Positions 1 through 8,564 of a stretch of 64,000 nt of DNA are shown one piece after another. Below the pieces are notes generated by a model. The model ran no database searches, was not told the origin of the DNA, and worked only from the letters and a program-made list of their open reading frames with translations. Position 1 is the first letter of the stretch. Every line of letters begins with the position of its first letter. The position numbers were made by a program, and so were the translations under genes. Source of the DNA: Ruania alba (GTDB lineage: Bacteria; Actinomycetota; Actinomycetes; Actinomycetales; Beutenbergiaceae); the NCBI RefSeq assembly GCF_900105765.1, contig NZ_FNTX01000001.1, positions 868,001 to 932,000 of the forward strand. The letters run 5' to 3'.

Positions 1-419
1 ACATCGAGCGCACCCTGGTCCTGGTCAAGCCGGACGGCGTCCGTCGCGGACTGAGCGGAGAGATCCTGCGCCGCATCGAGGCCAAGGGCTACACCCTGGT
101 GAACCTGCAGTTGAGGGCAGCCGACGATGCCCTGTTGGCCGCCCATTACGCCGAGCACGAGGGCAAGCCGTTCTATGCGCCGCTGGTGGACTTCATGAAG
201 TCCGGCCCGGTGCTCGCGGCCGTCGTGGAGGGTCACCGGGTGATCGAGGGGTTCCGCACGCTGGCGGGGACCACCGACCCGACGGCGGCGCTGCCGGGGA
301 CCATCCGCGGTGACCTGGGCCGGGACTGGGGGCTGCAGGTGCAGCAGAACCTGGTGCACGGGTCCGATTCGCCGGAGAGCGCCGAGCGTGAGATCGGGCT
401 CTGGTTCCCGCAGGCCTGA
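1..419 (+). CDS. ndk: Nucleoside diphosphate kinase, 5'-truncated by the window edge
   Basis: Cytosolic enzyme that moves the gamma-phosphate of ATP onto other NDPs/dNDPs through a phosphohistidine. The reading frame is open from base 3 and gives 138 visible residues. The family is about 137-143 aa, so only the initiator and perhaps one or two residues are missing. LVLVKPDGV near the N-terminus and NLVHGSDS with the catalytic histidine (about visible residue 119) are diagnostic. The stop is TGA at 417-419. A small hairpin (GCACA/TGTGC, 422-436) follows and could be a weak terminator. The next gene is unrelated in function. Confidence 0.95.
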   Translation, partial: IERTLVLVKPDGVRRGLSGEILRRIEAKGYTLVNLQLRAADDALLAAHYAEHEGKPFYAPLVDFMKSGPVLAAVVEGHRVIEGFRTLAGTTDPTAALPGTIRGDLGRDWGLQVQQNLVHGSDSPESAEREIGLWFPQA

Positions 420-437
420 TCGCACACGACCTGTGCA

Positions 438-508
438 GTCAAACTCTTCCTCGGCTCACCGTTTGTTCTAACAAAGTTTGACAAGAACCGGTCATACGGT
501 GGGACGAT
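438..508 (+). promoter_or_regulatory. Promoter/operator region of the mmsA operon
   Basis: AT-rich island in GC-rich DNA. It contains a perfect palindrome TTTGTT-CT-AACAAA (462-475) nested inside a wider inverted repeat GTCAAACT (438-445) / AGTTTGAC (475-482). A consensus -35 hexamer TTGACA lies at 478-483, overlapping the palindrome edge. The best -10 candidate, GACGAT (503-508), would need a 19-base spacer, so the exact promoter is uncertain. The layout fits an operator that blocks RNA polymerase until inducer is present. The regulator is not encoded nearby. Confidence 0.5.
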
Positions 509-572
509 AGGCGCGGCGTGAGGGCGGTTCGACCCCGGACCGCACCCGCCGTCGTCGAGGCCGGGAGGAAGT

Positions 573-2084
573 ATGAGCGCGCGTAGCGTCGAGCACGTCA
601 TCAAGGGGGAGCGTCGCAGCACCGACGGCCCCGCTATCGAGATCACCGATCCGGCCACCGGTGAGGTGATCGCCGTCGCGAGCACGGCCGATGCGGCCGT
701 ACTCGAGGAGACGGTGGCGGCGGCCACCCGGGCGTATGAATCCTGGTCGCAGATGTCGCTGTCGAAGCGGTCGGCCGTGCTGTTCTCCTTCCGGCACCTG
801 GTGGCCACGCGTCGGGACGAGCTCGCCCGGCTCATCTCGGCCGAGCACGGCAAGACGTTCGACGACGCTCAGGGTGAGATCACCCGTGGCCTGGAGAACA
901 TCGACTACGCGTGCGGGATCGGACACCACCTGCAGGGCTCCTACGCCGACCAGGTCTCCACCGGGGTGGATGTCTACTCCTACCGCGAGGCGCTCGGCGT
1001 GGTCGCCGGTATCACGCCCTTCAACTTCCCGGTCATGGTGCCACTGTGGATGGCCCCGATCGCGATCGCGGCCGGGAACTCCTTCATCCTCAAGCCTTCC
1101 GAGCGCGACCCGTCCGCCTCGCTGCTGCTGGCCGACCTGTGGGCCGAGGCCGGCCTGCCGGCGGGCGTGTTCAGCGTGCTGCACGGCGGCGCGGACCTGG
1201 TGAACGCCATCCTGGACCACCCCGACATCGCCGCCGTCTCGTTCGTGGGGTCCACCCCGATCGCCAAGCACGTCTACCAGCGCGCCAGCGCCAACGGGAA
1301 GCGGGTCCAGGCTCTCGGTGGGGCGAAGAACCACGCCGTGATCATGCCCGACGCCGATATCACCGAGGCCGCCGATCATCTCGTGGCGGCCGGGTTCGGT
1401 TCCGCCGGCCAGCGGTGCATGGCGATCTCGGCAGTGGTCGCCGTGGGCACCCCCGAGGAGACGTCCCCGCTGGTCAAGGCGATCGCCGAGCGCGGTAGGG
1501 AGGTCGTGGTCGGCCCATCCACCGACCCACGCTCGGAGATGGGCCCGGTGATCACCCCCCAGGCCGCCGAGCGGATCCGCTCCATCGTCGCCACCGCTGA
1601 GAGCGAGGGGGCACAGATCGTGCTGGACGGGCGCGACCTCACCGTCCCCGGGTACGAGGGAGGCAACTTCGTCGGCCCCACCCTGGTGGACAACGTGCCC
1701 GTCACCTCGACCGCCTACACCGAAGAGATCTTCGGCCCGGTGCTGGTCGTGATCCACGCGGCCGATCTCGACGAAGCCCTCGAGATCGTCAATGCCAACC
1801 CGTACGGCAATGGCGCGGCCATCTTCACCAGTTCCGGCGGTGCCGCGCGGCGGTTCCAGCGCGGCGTGCAGGCCGGGATGGTCGGCGTCAACGTCCCGAT
1901 CCCGGTGCCGGCCGGCTCGTTCTCCTTCGGGGGTCGCAAGGACTCCCTGTTCGGGGACACTCACATCTACGGTCGCGAGGGCCTGAACTTCTACACCCGC
2001 GCCAAGGCTGTCACCAGCAGATGGCCCAGCAGCGCAGCGCGCCCGGCCGCCAGCCTCGCCTTCCCCTCGGAGAACGACTCATGA
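573..2084 (+). CDS. mmsA: CoA-acylating methylmalonate-semialdehyde dehydrogenase (MmsA/IolA family)
   Basis: Aldehyde dehydrogenase superfamily protein of 503 aa, the usual length for MmsA/IolA. These enzymes oxidise malonate or methylmalonate semialdehyde with NAD+ and CoA to acetyl- or propionyl-CoA, as the last step of myo-inositol or valine breakdown. Visible motifs are TPFNFPVMVP (about 148-157), FVGSTPIAKHVY (about 224-235) and GSAGQRCMA with catalytic Cys282; the Gln-Arg-Cys context is typical of the CoA-acylating branch. ATG at 573 follows a good ribosome site (GGGAGGA, 562-568). Its stop overlaps the next start (ATGA), so the genes are translationally coupled. Neighbouring isomerase and Gfo/Idh genes favour an inositol/polyol role over valine catabolism (inference). 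Confidence 0.9.
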   Translation: MSARSVEHVIKGERRSTDGPAIEITDPATGEVIAVASTADAAVLEETVAAATRAYESWSQMSLSKRSAVLFSFRHLVATRRDELARLISAEHGKTFDDAQGEITRGLENIDYACGIGHHLQGSYADQVSTGVDVYSYREALGVVAGITPFNFPVMVPLWMAPIAIAAGNSFILKPSERDPSASLLLADLWAEAGLPAGVFSVLHGGADLVNAILDHPDIAAVSFVGSTPIAKHVYQRASANGKRVQALGGAKNHAVIMPDADITEAADHLVAAGFGSAGQRCMAISAVVAVGTPEETSPLVKAIAERGREVVVGPSTDPRSEMGPVITPQAAERIRSIVATAESEGAQIVLDGRDLTVPGYEGGNFVGPTLVDNVPVTSTAYTEEIFGPVLVVIHAADLDEALEIVNANPYGNGAAIFTSSGGAARRFQRGVQAGMVGVNVPIPVPAGSFSFGGRKDSLFGDTHIYGREGLNFYTRAKAVTSRWPSSAARPAASLAFPSENDS

Positions 2085-3001
2085 TCACTCTCGCGAACGC
2101 CCCCGTCTCCTACGGCGTGTTCGAGATGGACGCCGAGGAAGGCGTGGAGCTGCCCGGTGCCGACGAGCTCGCCTCGATGATCGCCGCCGCCGGATACCGC
2201 GGGATCGACTCCGGACCGATCGGCATGCTCGGCCGCGGCGAGGAGCTGCGGGATCGGCTGCGCCGGCACGGACTCGCCCTGGCCGGCGGCTTCGTGAACC
2301 TGCCGCTGTCCGACGCCGACGCGTTCGCCGCCACGTTGCCCGAGTACCGCGACGCGATGGCGTTCTTCGCCGAGGGCGCCGAGCTGCACCCGGACACCCC
2401 ACCGCGGCCCACCCTTGCCGACGCCGGTTCAGACGCACGGCGGGCCAACCCCGGTGGGGGAGCGGGCCTGAGCCTGGACGCCCACGGGTGGGACACGCTG
2501 GCACGCAACGTGTCCTCCGCCGTCGAGATCGCTGCCGAGTACGGCCTGCGGCCCACCTTCCATCACCACGCGTGCACGCATGTGGAGACGCCCGACGAGA
2601 TCGACGAGCTGCTCGCCCGTACCGAGATCGGCCTCACCTTCGACACCGGGCACCTCATCATCGGCGGTGGTGACCCGCTCGAGGGCCTGCGTCGGTGGTC
2701 GGGGCGGATCGACCACCTGCACATCAAGGACGTGCGCACCGCGGTGCTGGCCGACGTGGTGGCCCGCAAGGCCGGCATGCGCCAGGTGTGGACCGAGGGT
2801 GCCTTCGTCCCGCTCGGCACCGGTGACCTGGACGTGGCCGCCGTGATGGAGCAGATCCTCAGCAGTGGTTTCGAGGGCTGGCTCGTGGTGGAGCAGGACG
2901 TGATCCCCCAGGTCGGCGACGAGCCAGGCCAGCCACAAGCGCACCAGGTCCTCAACCGGGACGCCCTCACCCCGTGGTTCGGCACGGAGAGCGCAGCATG
3001 A
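2081..3001 (+). CDS. Sugar phosphate isomerase/epimerase family protein (IolE/IolI-like TIM barrel)
   Basis: A 306-aa xylose-isomerase-like TIM-barrel protein (AP endonuclease 2 fold). Conserved metal-site segments are visible: the HHHACTH region, FDTGHL, HLHIKDV and the late VVEQD. Family members isomerise, epimerise or dehydrate sugar and inositol derivatives. IolE (2-keto-myo-inositol dehydratase) and IolI are the nearest functional models given the flanking genes, but substrate cannot be read from sequence. An open frame extends 20 codons upstream, but ATG 2081 is chosen because it forms the ATGA overlap with mmsA and the protein then begins with a family-like strand. It overlaps the next gene by four bases in the same way. 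Confidence 0.82.
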   Translation: MITLANAPVSYGVFEMDAEEGVELPGADELASMIAAAGYRGIDSGPIGMLGRGEELRDRLRRHGLALAGGFVNLPLSDADAFAATLPEYRDAMAFFAEGAELHPDTPPRPTLADAGSDARRANPGGGAGLSLDAHGWDTLARNVSSAVEIAAEYGLRPTFHHHACTHVETPDEIDELLARTEIGLTFDTGHLIIGGGDPLEGLRRWSGRIDHLHIKDVRTAVLADVVARKAGMRQVWTEGAFVPLGTGDLDVAAVMEQILSSGFEGWLVVEQDVIPQVGDEPGQPQAHQVLNRDALTPWFGTESAA

Positions 3002-4131
3002 GTCGGATCCGGATCGGTGTGCTCGGCCTCGGTGCCGTCACCCAGAGTGTGCATCTGCCGTTGCTGGCCCGGCGCTGGGACCTGTACGAGATCGCTGCCG
3101 TCGCGGACCTCTCGGCCGAGCGGACCGCCTCCGTGGCGGGTCGATACGGCGTGCCCGGGCGATTCACCTCCCGCGCCGAGCTGCTCACCGCGCACGCCGA
3201 CGGATCCTGCCCGCTGGACGCGGTACTGGTGGCCACCACCGGCACCCACGGGGCGGACGTGGTGGCCCTCGCGGAGGCAGGGATCGCGGTGTTCTGCGAG
3301 AAGCCGCTCGCGCTCGCCGAGAGCGAGGTGGATGCGATCGAGGCGAGCGGAGCACGGGTCCAGCTCGGGTACATGAAGGAGTACGACCCGGCCACCGCAG
3401 GCGCAGCACGTGCGCTGGCCGGTCGCACGGTGCGAGCGGTCACCGTGGAGATCCTGCACCCCTCCAGCGGTGCCCAGCTCGAGTTCGCTCGTCTGCTTCC
3501 ACCGGCCACCGACGTCGATCCCGCCGCTCTCGCCGAGGCGATCGCCCCCACCGGGGCAGCCCTGGATGCGGCGGTCGGCGCGGACCTGGACGCCCGCTGG
3601 CGCACGCTCTACGAAGGTGTGCTGATCGGCTCGATCGTGCACGACATCTCTCTGCTGCGTCACCTCGGCCACCCGATCGAGGCCGTGGAGTCCGCGACCA
3701 CGTGGGGCGCCCAGGCGCCGGACCCTGGCTCGGTGGAGGTCATCGGCACGCTTTCCGGTGGCGCCCGGTTGCACCTGGGCTGGCACTACCTGCCCGAGCA
3801 CCCGGACTACCGGGAGACCGTCACGTTCCACCACGACGGCGGCAGCGTCAGTCTGGTCTTCACTGTTCCCTATCTGCTGAACGCACCCACCGTTCTCACG
3901 GTCACCAGTCGTGGTGAGGACGGCGGGGAGGTCCGCAGTGAGCATCGTGCCCCGCAGCAGGAAGCGTTCGAGAACGAGCTGACGGCGTTCCACCTGTTCG
4001 TCACCGAGGGGGCGGCACCTGCCTCGGCTGCCCCGCAGGGCCGGGCCGATCTCGTGGTGGCTCAGCAGATCCTGGCCCGTCTCGGCCAGCGGCACGGTTT
4101 CACCCCGGGCGGGGAGACCGCCGCCCGCTGA
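2998..4131 (+). CDS. Gfo/Idh/MocA family NAD(P)-dependent oxidoreductase
   Basis: A 377-aa dehydrogenase. The N-terminal Rossmann fold begins RIGVLGLGAVTQ, the conserved EKP motif is at about 101-103, and a C-terminal Gfo/Idh alpha/beta domain follows. The family oxidises or reduces sugars, inositols or their derivatives; IolG (inositol 2-dehydrogenase) is one member. Start ATG 2998 overlaps the upstream stop by four bases, making three coupled genes (dehydrogenase, isomerase, oxidoreductase). There is no transporter or kinase in the operon, so it is an incomplete iol-like set. The exact substrate is unknown; a scyllo-inositol or other polyol dehydrogenase role is inference. Confidence 0.85.
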   Translation: MSRIRIGVLGLGAVTQSVHLPLLARRWDLYEIAAVADLSAERTASVAGRYGVPGRFTSRAELLTAHADGSCPLDAVLVATTGTHGADVVALAEAGIAVFCEKPLALAESEVDAIEASGARVQLGYMKEYDPATAGAARALAGRTVRAVTVEILHPSSGAQLEFARLLPPATDVDPAALAEAIAPTGAALDAAVGADLDARWRTLYEGVLIGSIVHDISLLRHLGHPIEAVESATTWGAQAPDPGSVEVIGTLSGGARLHLGWHYLPEHPDYRETVTFHHDGGSVSLVFTVPYLLNAPTVLTVTSRGEDGGEVRSEHRAPQQEAFENELTAFHLFVTEGAAPASAAPQGRADLVVAQQILARLGQRHGFTPGGETAAR

Positions 4132-4148
4132 CCCCGCCCCTGCCCCTG

Positions 4149-4420
4149 CCGCACTCGTCGTGCGTCCAGTGCGGTCAGGGCAGGCGTCGTGCGAGATTCC
4201 CGACGGCGTCCCTGTCGTCGCCCTGATGCGTGTCGTCGCGTGGTGGTGAGCTCCGGACGTGCACGCTCGTGTCCGGCTCCCGGCCGGCCGTGTGTGCGGG
4301 TTCGGAACCAGCGGACTGGACGCGGGGCTCGACAGCGCCGCCAGAGAGCGCACTCGACGATCAGCGAGTGCGGCGAATCTCGCGAATATCTCACGACATG
4401 AGCGAAATCGGCCGCACTCG
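4149..4420. repeat. Intergenic inverted-repeat element between the Gfo/Idh gene and pheA
   Basis: The 367-base gap 4132-4498 has no convincing gene. The octamer CGCACTCG occurs at 4150-4157, 4349-4356 and 4413-4420, and its complement CGAGTGCG at 4365-4372. This makes a perfect 8-base inverted repeat (4349-4356 / 4365-4372, 8-base spacer). It also makes a larger imperfect stem whose outer ten pairs are perfect (4365-4374 with 4411-4420) and whose inner part pairs partly. The stretch looks like a REP- or MITE-type palindromic element or a strong RNA structure. Whether it recurs elsewhere in the genome cannot be seen here. Confidence 0.5.
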
Positions 4421-4498
4421 CGTGGGGTGGTGCGGTTGGCTCTGGCGGCACCGCTGTGACACGCAGGCGGCGGCCGCACCCGTGGGAGGATGTCCGGC

Positions 4499-5353
4499 GT
4501 GACTGAGCGACGCATCGCCTACCAGGGAGAACCCGGCGCCAACTCCGACATCGTGTGCCGGCAGCACTATCCGGACGCCCGCCCGGTGCCGTGCGCCTCG
4601 TTCGAGGACGTCTTCGCGGCCGTCGAGAACGGCGACGCCGAGCTGGCGATGATCCCGATCGACAATTCGCTGGCCGGGCGGGTGGCGGACATCCACCACT
4701 TCCTGCCCACCTCCGGGCTGCACATCGTGGCCGAGCACTTCCTGCGAATCCGGTTCATGCTGATGGGCCTGCCCGGCAGCACCATGGACTCCATCGCCAC
4801 TGTGCACTCGCACGTGCACGCCCTCGGGCAGTGCCGCCGGATCATCCGCTCCCACGGGCTCGAGCCGATCATCTCCGGTGACACTGCCGGTGCAGCCCGG
4901 GAGGTCGCCGAGGCCGGGGATCCGACTCAGGCAGCGATCGCCCCGCCACTGGCCGCCGAGATCTACGGCCTGCAGGTACTCGCCTCCGACGTGGAGGACG
5001 AGGAGCACAACACCACCCGGTTCGTGGTGCTCTCCCCGGAGCCCGCCCACGTCGAGGCAGGCAACGGACCGACCGTGACGACGTTCGTGTTCCGGGTGCG
5101 CAACCTCCCCGCCGCGCTGTACAAGGCGCTGGGCGGGTTCGCCACGAACGGGGTGAACATGACGAAACTGGAGAGCTACATGGTCGGCGGCGAGTTCGTC
5201 GCCACCCAGTTCCTCGCCGAGGTGGACGGCCACCCGGACGACCTCCCGGTGCGGCGTGCGCTGGAGGAACTCGCCTTCTTCACCCGCGAGGTGACCATCC
5301 TCGGGGTGTACCCGGCGGACCCGTACCGCTTGGAGGTCGGTGGCCCCGCCTGA
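4499..5353 (+). CDS. pheA: Prephenate dehydratase
   Basis: Monofunctional prephenate dehydratase (284 aa), converting prephenate to phenylpyruvate in phenylalanine biosynthesis. The PDT domain runs from the start (IAYQGEPGANSD) through IPIDNSLAG to the catalytic TRF motif (NTTRFVVLS, Thr-Arg-Phe about 173-175). A C-terminal ACT domain for phenylalanine feedback covers about 193-270 (LPAALYKALGGFA, LESYMVGG). GTG 4499 is chosen over in-frame ATG 4490 because GGGAGGA (4484-4490) runs into that ATG but sits eight bases before the GTG. The same bases could instead be a -10 (GAGGAT) for a near-leaderless start. Transcribed alone. Confidence 0.93.
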   Translation: MTERRIAYQGEPGANSDIVCRQHYPDARPVPCASFEDVFAAVENGDAELAMIPIDNSLAGRVADIHHFLPTSGLHIVAEHFLRIRFMLMGLPGSTMDSIATVHSHVHALGQCRRIIRSHGLEPIISGDTAGAAREVAEAGDPTQAAIAPPLAAEIYGLQVLASDVEDEEHNTTRFVVLSPEPAHVEAGNGPTVTTFVFRVRNLPAALYKALGGFATNGVNMTKLESYMVGGEFVATQFLAEVDGHPDDLPVRRALEELAFFTREVTILGVYPADPYRLEVGGPA

Positions 5354-5428
5354 GCGTCAGGTCGCGCCGGGCGCTCGACGGGTCCACCATGGCAGTGCGG
5401 CACTCACACCGAACTGCGAGGAGGAGCG

Positions 5429-5677
5429 ATGAGCACTCGACCCGGTACGGACTCGTGGCGTGACGCCGGACTGATCGCCCCCGATGGGAGTGAGGTCGAG
5501 GCCGACGAGCCGACCGACCTGGTGGGAGAGTCGGAGGAGCGTGAACCGGCCGGCATCGGTGAGGACTACCACCCGCACACCGCCCGCCCCGACCTGACCG
5601 GAACAGCGGCCGAGGGCGACGTGGCCGATCAGGCCGTCGTCGTCCCGGGCGACGACGACCCGGACGAGGAGTTCTGA
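5429..5677 (+). CDS. Small acidic hypothetical protein
   Basis: An 82-aa, very acidic, hydrophilic protein with no membrane segment or signal peptide, ending in an Asp/Glu-rich tail (DDDPDEEF). It is probably largely disordered. I do not recognise the family. A strong ribosome site (GAGGAGG just upstream of ATG 5429) and frame use typical of the genome support a real gene. It lies 75 bases after pheA on the same strand and is convergent with the ABC ATPase gene that ends seven bases away. Confidence 0.6.
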   Translation: MSTRPGTDSWRDAGLIAPDGSEVEADEPTDLVGESEEREPAGIGEDYHPHTARPDLTGTAAEGDVADQAVVVPGDDDPDEEF

Positions 5678-5683
5678 CCGGCG

Positions 5684-6784
5684 TCACACCCGGCTGGGCT
5701 CGGTCTCGATCAAGGCCGTGGAGGCGGCGTCGAAGAGCAGTGTGCGACGCGGCGGTGCCACCACCCACCCGCGTGCGCCAGGCTCGGGCTCGTCGTCCTC
5801 GTCGACGACCACCTGCAGGCGTTCCGCCCCGGCGTGCGCGGTCACCAGGGTGGTGGCACCCAGACTCTCGGTGACGGTCACCTCCGCGGCGATCCCTCCG
5901 CCGTCGGCAGGGGGCTCGGCCGACCAGCCCAGGTACTCCGGCCTGGCACCCCACACCACCTCGGTCCCCTCCGCCGGTGCCACACCCGGCGGGAGGGGCA
6001 CCGGCGAAGTCTCAGCCCGGTCCAGGCGCACACCGCCGTCGGAGATCGTGCCCGGCAGCAGGTTCATCGGCGTGGAACCGATGAACGAGGCCACGAAGGT
6101 GGTGGCCGGCCGGCGGAACACCTCCCGTGGGTCACCCACCTGCTGCAGCTGGCCGTCCCGCATGACGGCGATCCGGTCCGCCAGTGCGAGTGCCTCGGCC
6201 TGGTCATGGGTCACGAAGACAGTCGTCACGCCGAGCTCGCGCTGCAGCTCCTTGAGGAAGGTGCGCGCCTCCAGCCGGAGCCGAGCGTCCAGGTTGGACA
6301 ACGGTTCGTCCAGGAGCAGCACGTCCGGCCGGGTCGCCACCGCACGGGCGAGCGCCACCCGCTGCTGCTGACCTCCGGAGAGCTGCCCAGGCCGCCGGCC
6401 CATCAGACCGTCGAGGGAGAGCCCGGTGCCCACCTCCTCGGCAGTGCCGCGCCGGGCGGTACGGCGCACCCGGCGGATCTTCAGCGGGTAGGCGATGTTG
6501 TCCGCGACGTCCATGTGTGGGAACAGGGCGTAGTCCTGGAACACCATCGCCACACCCCGCTCCCCGGGTTCGGTGTCGGTGACGTCCCGATCGCCGATGT
6601 GCAGCCGGCCCTCGGTGATCGACTCCAGGCCTGCCACGGAGCGCAGCAGCGTGGTCTTCCCACAACCGGAGGGACCCAGGAGCGCGAAGAACTCGCCGTC
6701 GCGCACCTCCAGGTCCACCCCGTCCACCCCGCGTACGCCGCCGGGATACTCCTTCACGAGCGCGGTCGATGTGATGGCTGCCAT
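5684..6784 (-). CDS. Sugar ABC transporter ATP-binding protein (MalK/UgpC-like, CUT1)
   Basis: A 366-aa ABC ATPase. Visible are Walker A GPSGCGKTT (about 37-45), Q-loop VFQDYALFPH, signature LSGGQQQR, Walker B LLLDEP with D-loop SNLDA, H-loop VTHDQAEA, and a C-terminal TOBE/MalK regulatory part (about 240-366). It energises import of a sugar, oligosaccharide or glycerol-phosphate-type solute on the cytosolic face of the permeases. Start at 6784 (MAAITSTALVKEY) shares one base with the stop of the upstream permease, so it is the last gene of a four-gene operon. Order in transcription is binding protein, MalF-like, MalG-like, ATPase. An open frame continues upstream but belongs to the permease region. 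Confidence 0.92.
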   Translation of the reverse strand: MAAITSTALVKEYPGGVRGVDGVDLEVRDGEFFALLGPSGCGKTTLLRSVAGLESITEGRLHIGDRDVTDTEPGERGVAMVFQDYALFPHMDVADNIAYPLKIRRVRRTARRGTAEEVGTGLSLDGLMGRRPGQLSGGQQQRVALARAVATRPDVLLLDEPLSNLDARLRLEARTFLKELQRELGVTTVFVTHDQAEALALADRIAVMRDGQLQQVGDPREVFRRPATTFVASFIGSTPMNLLPGTISDGGVRLDRAETSPVPLPPGVAPAEGTEVVWGARPEYLGWSAEPPADGGGIAAEVTVTESLGATTLVTAHAGAERLQVVVDEDDEPEPGARGWVVAPPRRTLLFDAASTALIETEPSRV

Positions 6785-7659
6785 CAGGACTTGATCCCTC
6801 CGTGGAAGCGGAAGCCGAAGCGGCGGTTGACGAGGAAGTACATGCCGATCACGGGCACGGAGAACACCAGCGCGAAGGCGGAGAGGAGCCGCAGGTTCGG
6901 CTGCCCGCCCTCGGTGTAAAAGGTGTACATCAGCACCGCGGCGGGCTGCAGGTCCGGGCTGCGCAGCAGCAGGAAGGGCACCAGGAAGTTCCCCCACACC
7001 TGCACCACTGCCCAGACGGCCACGAAGGCCAGGCCGGGGCGCGCCGTCGGGACCACCACGTGCCAGAGGATCTGCAGAGGGCTCGCCCCGTACAGGCGGG
7101 CCGACTCCTCGTACGACTTCGGGATGGAGTCCATGAAGTCCTTGAGGATGAAGATCACCGTCGGCAGCACCCCACCGCCGATCACCAGGATGACGCCCAG
7201 GTGGGTGTCGATCAGGCCGATCTGGGTGATCAGCTGGAAGGTCGGCACCATGGCAGCCGTCCCGGTGACGATCGAGCTGAGCAGCAGCAGGGCGTAGAGC
7301 AGACCATCCCGGCCCGGGATCCGCACCCGGGAGAGGGCGTACGCGGCCAGCGAGCCGAGGGTGAGCACCAGCGCCATCGTGCCGACGCCGAGCAGGATGG
7401 AGTTGCCCAGCGCTCCGAGTGCGTACCGGTTCTCGGCGATGGTGGCGAAGTTCGCGAGCGTCCAGTCGGGCCAGGCGACGCGCAGGCTCGGGTCGGCGTC
7501 GAACGGGGCGGTCACCAGCCACAGCATCGGGACGGCGAAGAACACCACCACCAGACCAAGACCGACGACGAGCAGCACCCGGGAGAGGTAGTGCCGCACA
7601 GGGGCGGGCATGCGGTGCACGCGTTGGGGTGCCGGACCGGCTCCGTCGGGACTCCTCAT
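6784..7659 (-). CDS. Carbohydrate ABC transporter permease, MalG-type
   Basis: A 291-aa inner-membrane permease with about six hydrophobic segments, beginning with a strong one near residues 26-50. The EAA loop that docks on the ATPase is visible as ESARLYGASPLQILWHVVVP, in the last half of the protein as is usual for BPD_transp_1 proteins. It forms a heterodimer with the MalF-like partner encoded upstream. Start 7659 overlaps that partner's stop by four bases (ATGA), and its own stop overlaps the ATPase start, so translation is coupled. Substrate unknown. Confidence 0.9.
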   Translation of the reverse strand: MRSPDGAGPAPQRVHRMPAPVRHYLSRVLLVVGLGLVVVFFAVPMLWLVTAPFDADPSLRVAWPDWTLANFATIAENRYALGALGNSILLGVGTMALVLTLGSLAAYALSRVRIPGRDGLLYALLLLSSIVTGTAAMVPTFQLITQIGLIDTHLGVILVIGGGVLPTVIFILKDFMDSIPKSYEESARLYGASPLQILWHVVVPTARPGLAFVAVWAVVQVWGNFLVPFLLLRSPDLQPAAVLMYTFYTEGGQPNLRLLSAFALVFSVPVIGMYFLVNRRFGFRFHGGIKS

Positions 7660-8564
7660 CGCTTGCTCCCTCCCTCAGCCGCACGCGCCACTCGGAGGTA
7701 GCCGAGCGCGATCACCAGGTTGATGGTCAGCATGATCAGCGAGATCGCCGCACCCATGCCGAGCTGACCTCCGGGGATCGCGGTGGTGTAGATGTAGGCG
7801 GCGAGGATCTCGCTCTCCCCACGAGGCCCGCCGGCGGTGAGCAGGTACGGGGTGAACGTGTTGAACGTCCACAGCGTGATCAGCAGCGTGTTCGTGAGCA
7901 GATGACCGCGGATGTTCGGCAGCACCACGTCCCGCAGCTGGGCCCACCCGCCGGCCCCCACCATCCGGGCGCTCTCCAGCTGCGAGGGCGGGACGGCCGC
8001 CAGGGCGGAGGAGAACAGCAGCATCGAGAATGCCGTCCCCACCCACACGTTGAACACGATGATGCTCGCCATCGGGTGGTCGATCAGCCATGCGGCCCCC
8101 TCGGTGCCGAGCATCGCGTTCAGGCTGCCTCCGCGTCGGTCCAGCAGCGCCAACCACAGGAAGGACGCCACCGAGGCGGGGATCACCCAGGCGGCGAGCA
8201 CGAGCGTCTCCACCACGGTGCGCACCGCGCGGGGGGCGCGGCGCAACGCCCAGGCGATCGAGAACCCGAGCAGGGTCTGGCCGACGACGCCGCTGAGCAG
8301 CACGAAGATCAGGGTGAGCCAGAGGGAGCGCCAGAAGTCCGGGTCGCTCAGCGCGGTGGCGTAGTTCTCCAGGCCGACGAACTCCGGTTCAGCGGCCGCC
8401 AGCCCGGTGAGCCGGTAGTTCGTGAGCCCGAGGTAGAGCGTCCACACTGCCGGGAACACCAGGAACAGCCCGATCACTGCCAGGGCTGGGGCCACGAACG
8501 CACCGGCGCGCCAACGGCCCAGTCCGGCCACATCGTCGGCGCGCCGAGTGCGCGCCTCACTCAT
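7656..8564 (-). CDS. Carbohydrate ABC transporter permease, MalF-type
   Basis: A 302-aa membrane permease with six or seven hydrophobic segments (first GAFVAPALAVIGLFLVFPAV) and an EAA loop near LESARMVGAGGWAQL. It pairs with the MalG-type permease. Start chosen at 8564 (MSEARTRRADDVAGL) because it overlaps the binding-protein stop by eight bases and leaves a short cytosolic N-terminus. The open frame extends 82 codons further but reads through the binding-protein gene with unrelated, Arg/Pro/Ser-rich sequence. Second gene of the transporter operon. Confidence 0.88.
   Translation of the reverse strand: MSEARTRRADDVAGLGRWRAGAFVAPALAVIGLFLVFPAVWTLYLGLTNYRLTGLAAAEPEFVGLENYATALSDPDFWRSLWLTLIFVLLSGVVGQTLLGFSIAWALRRAPRAVRTVVETLVLAAWVIPASVASFLWLALLDRRGGSLNAMLGTEGAAWLIDHPMASIIVFNVWVGTAFSMLLFSSALAAVPPSQLESARMVGAGGWAQLRDVVLPNIRGHLLTNTLLITLWTFNTFTPYLLTAGGPRGESEILAAYIYTTAIPGGQLGMGAAISLIMLTINLVIALGYLRVARAAEGGSKR

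Noticed and set aside
2563-4515. Long minus-strand open frame (650 codons) opposite the isomerase and Gfo/Idh genes
   Set aside because: Sequence is Arg/Ser/Pro/Gly low-complexity without motifs; such frames are expected opposite high-GC coding genes, and the plus-strand genes are clear.
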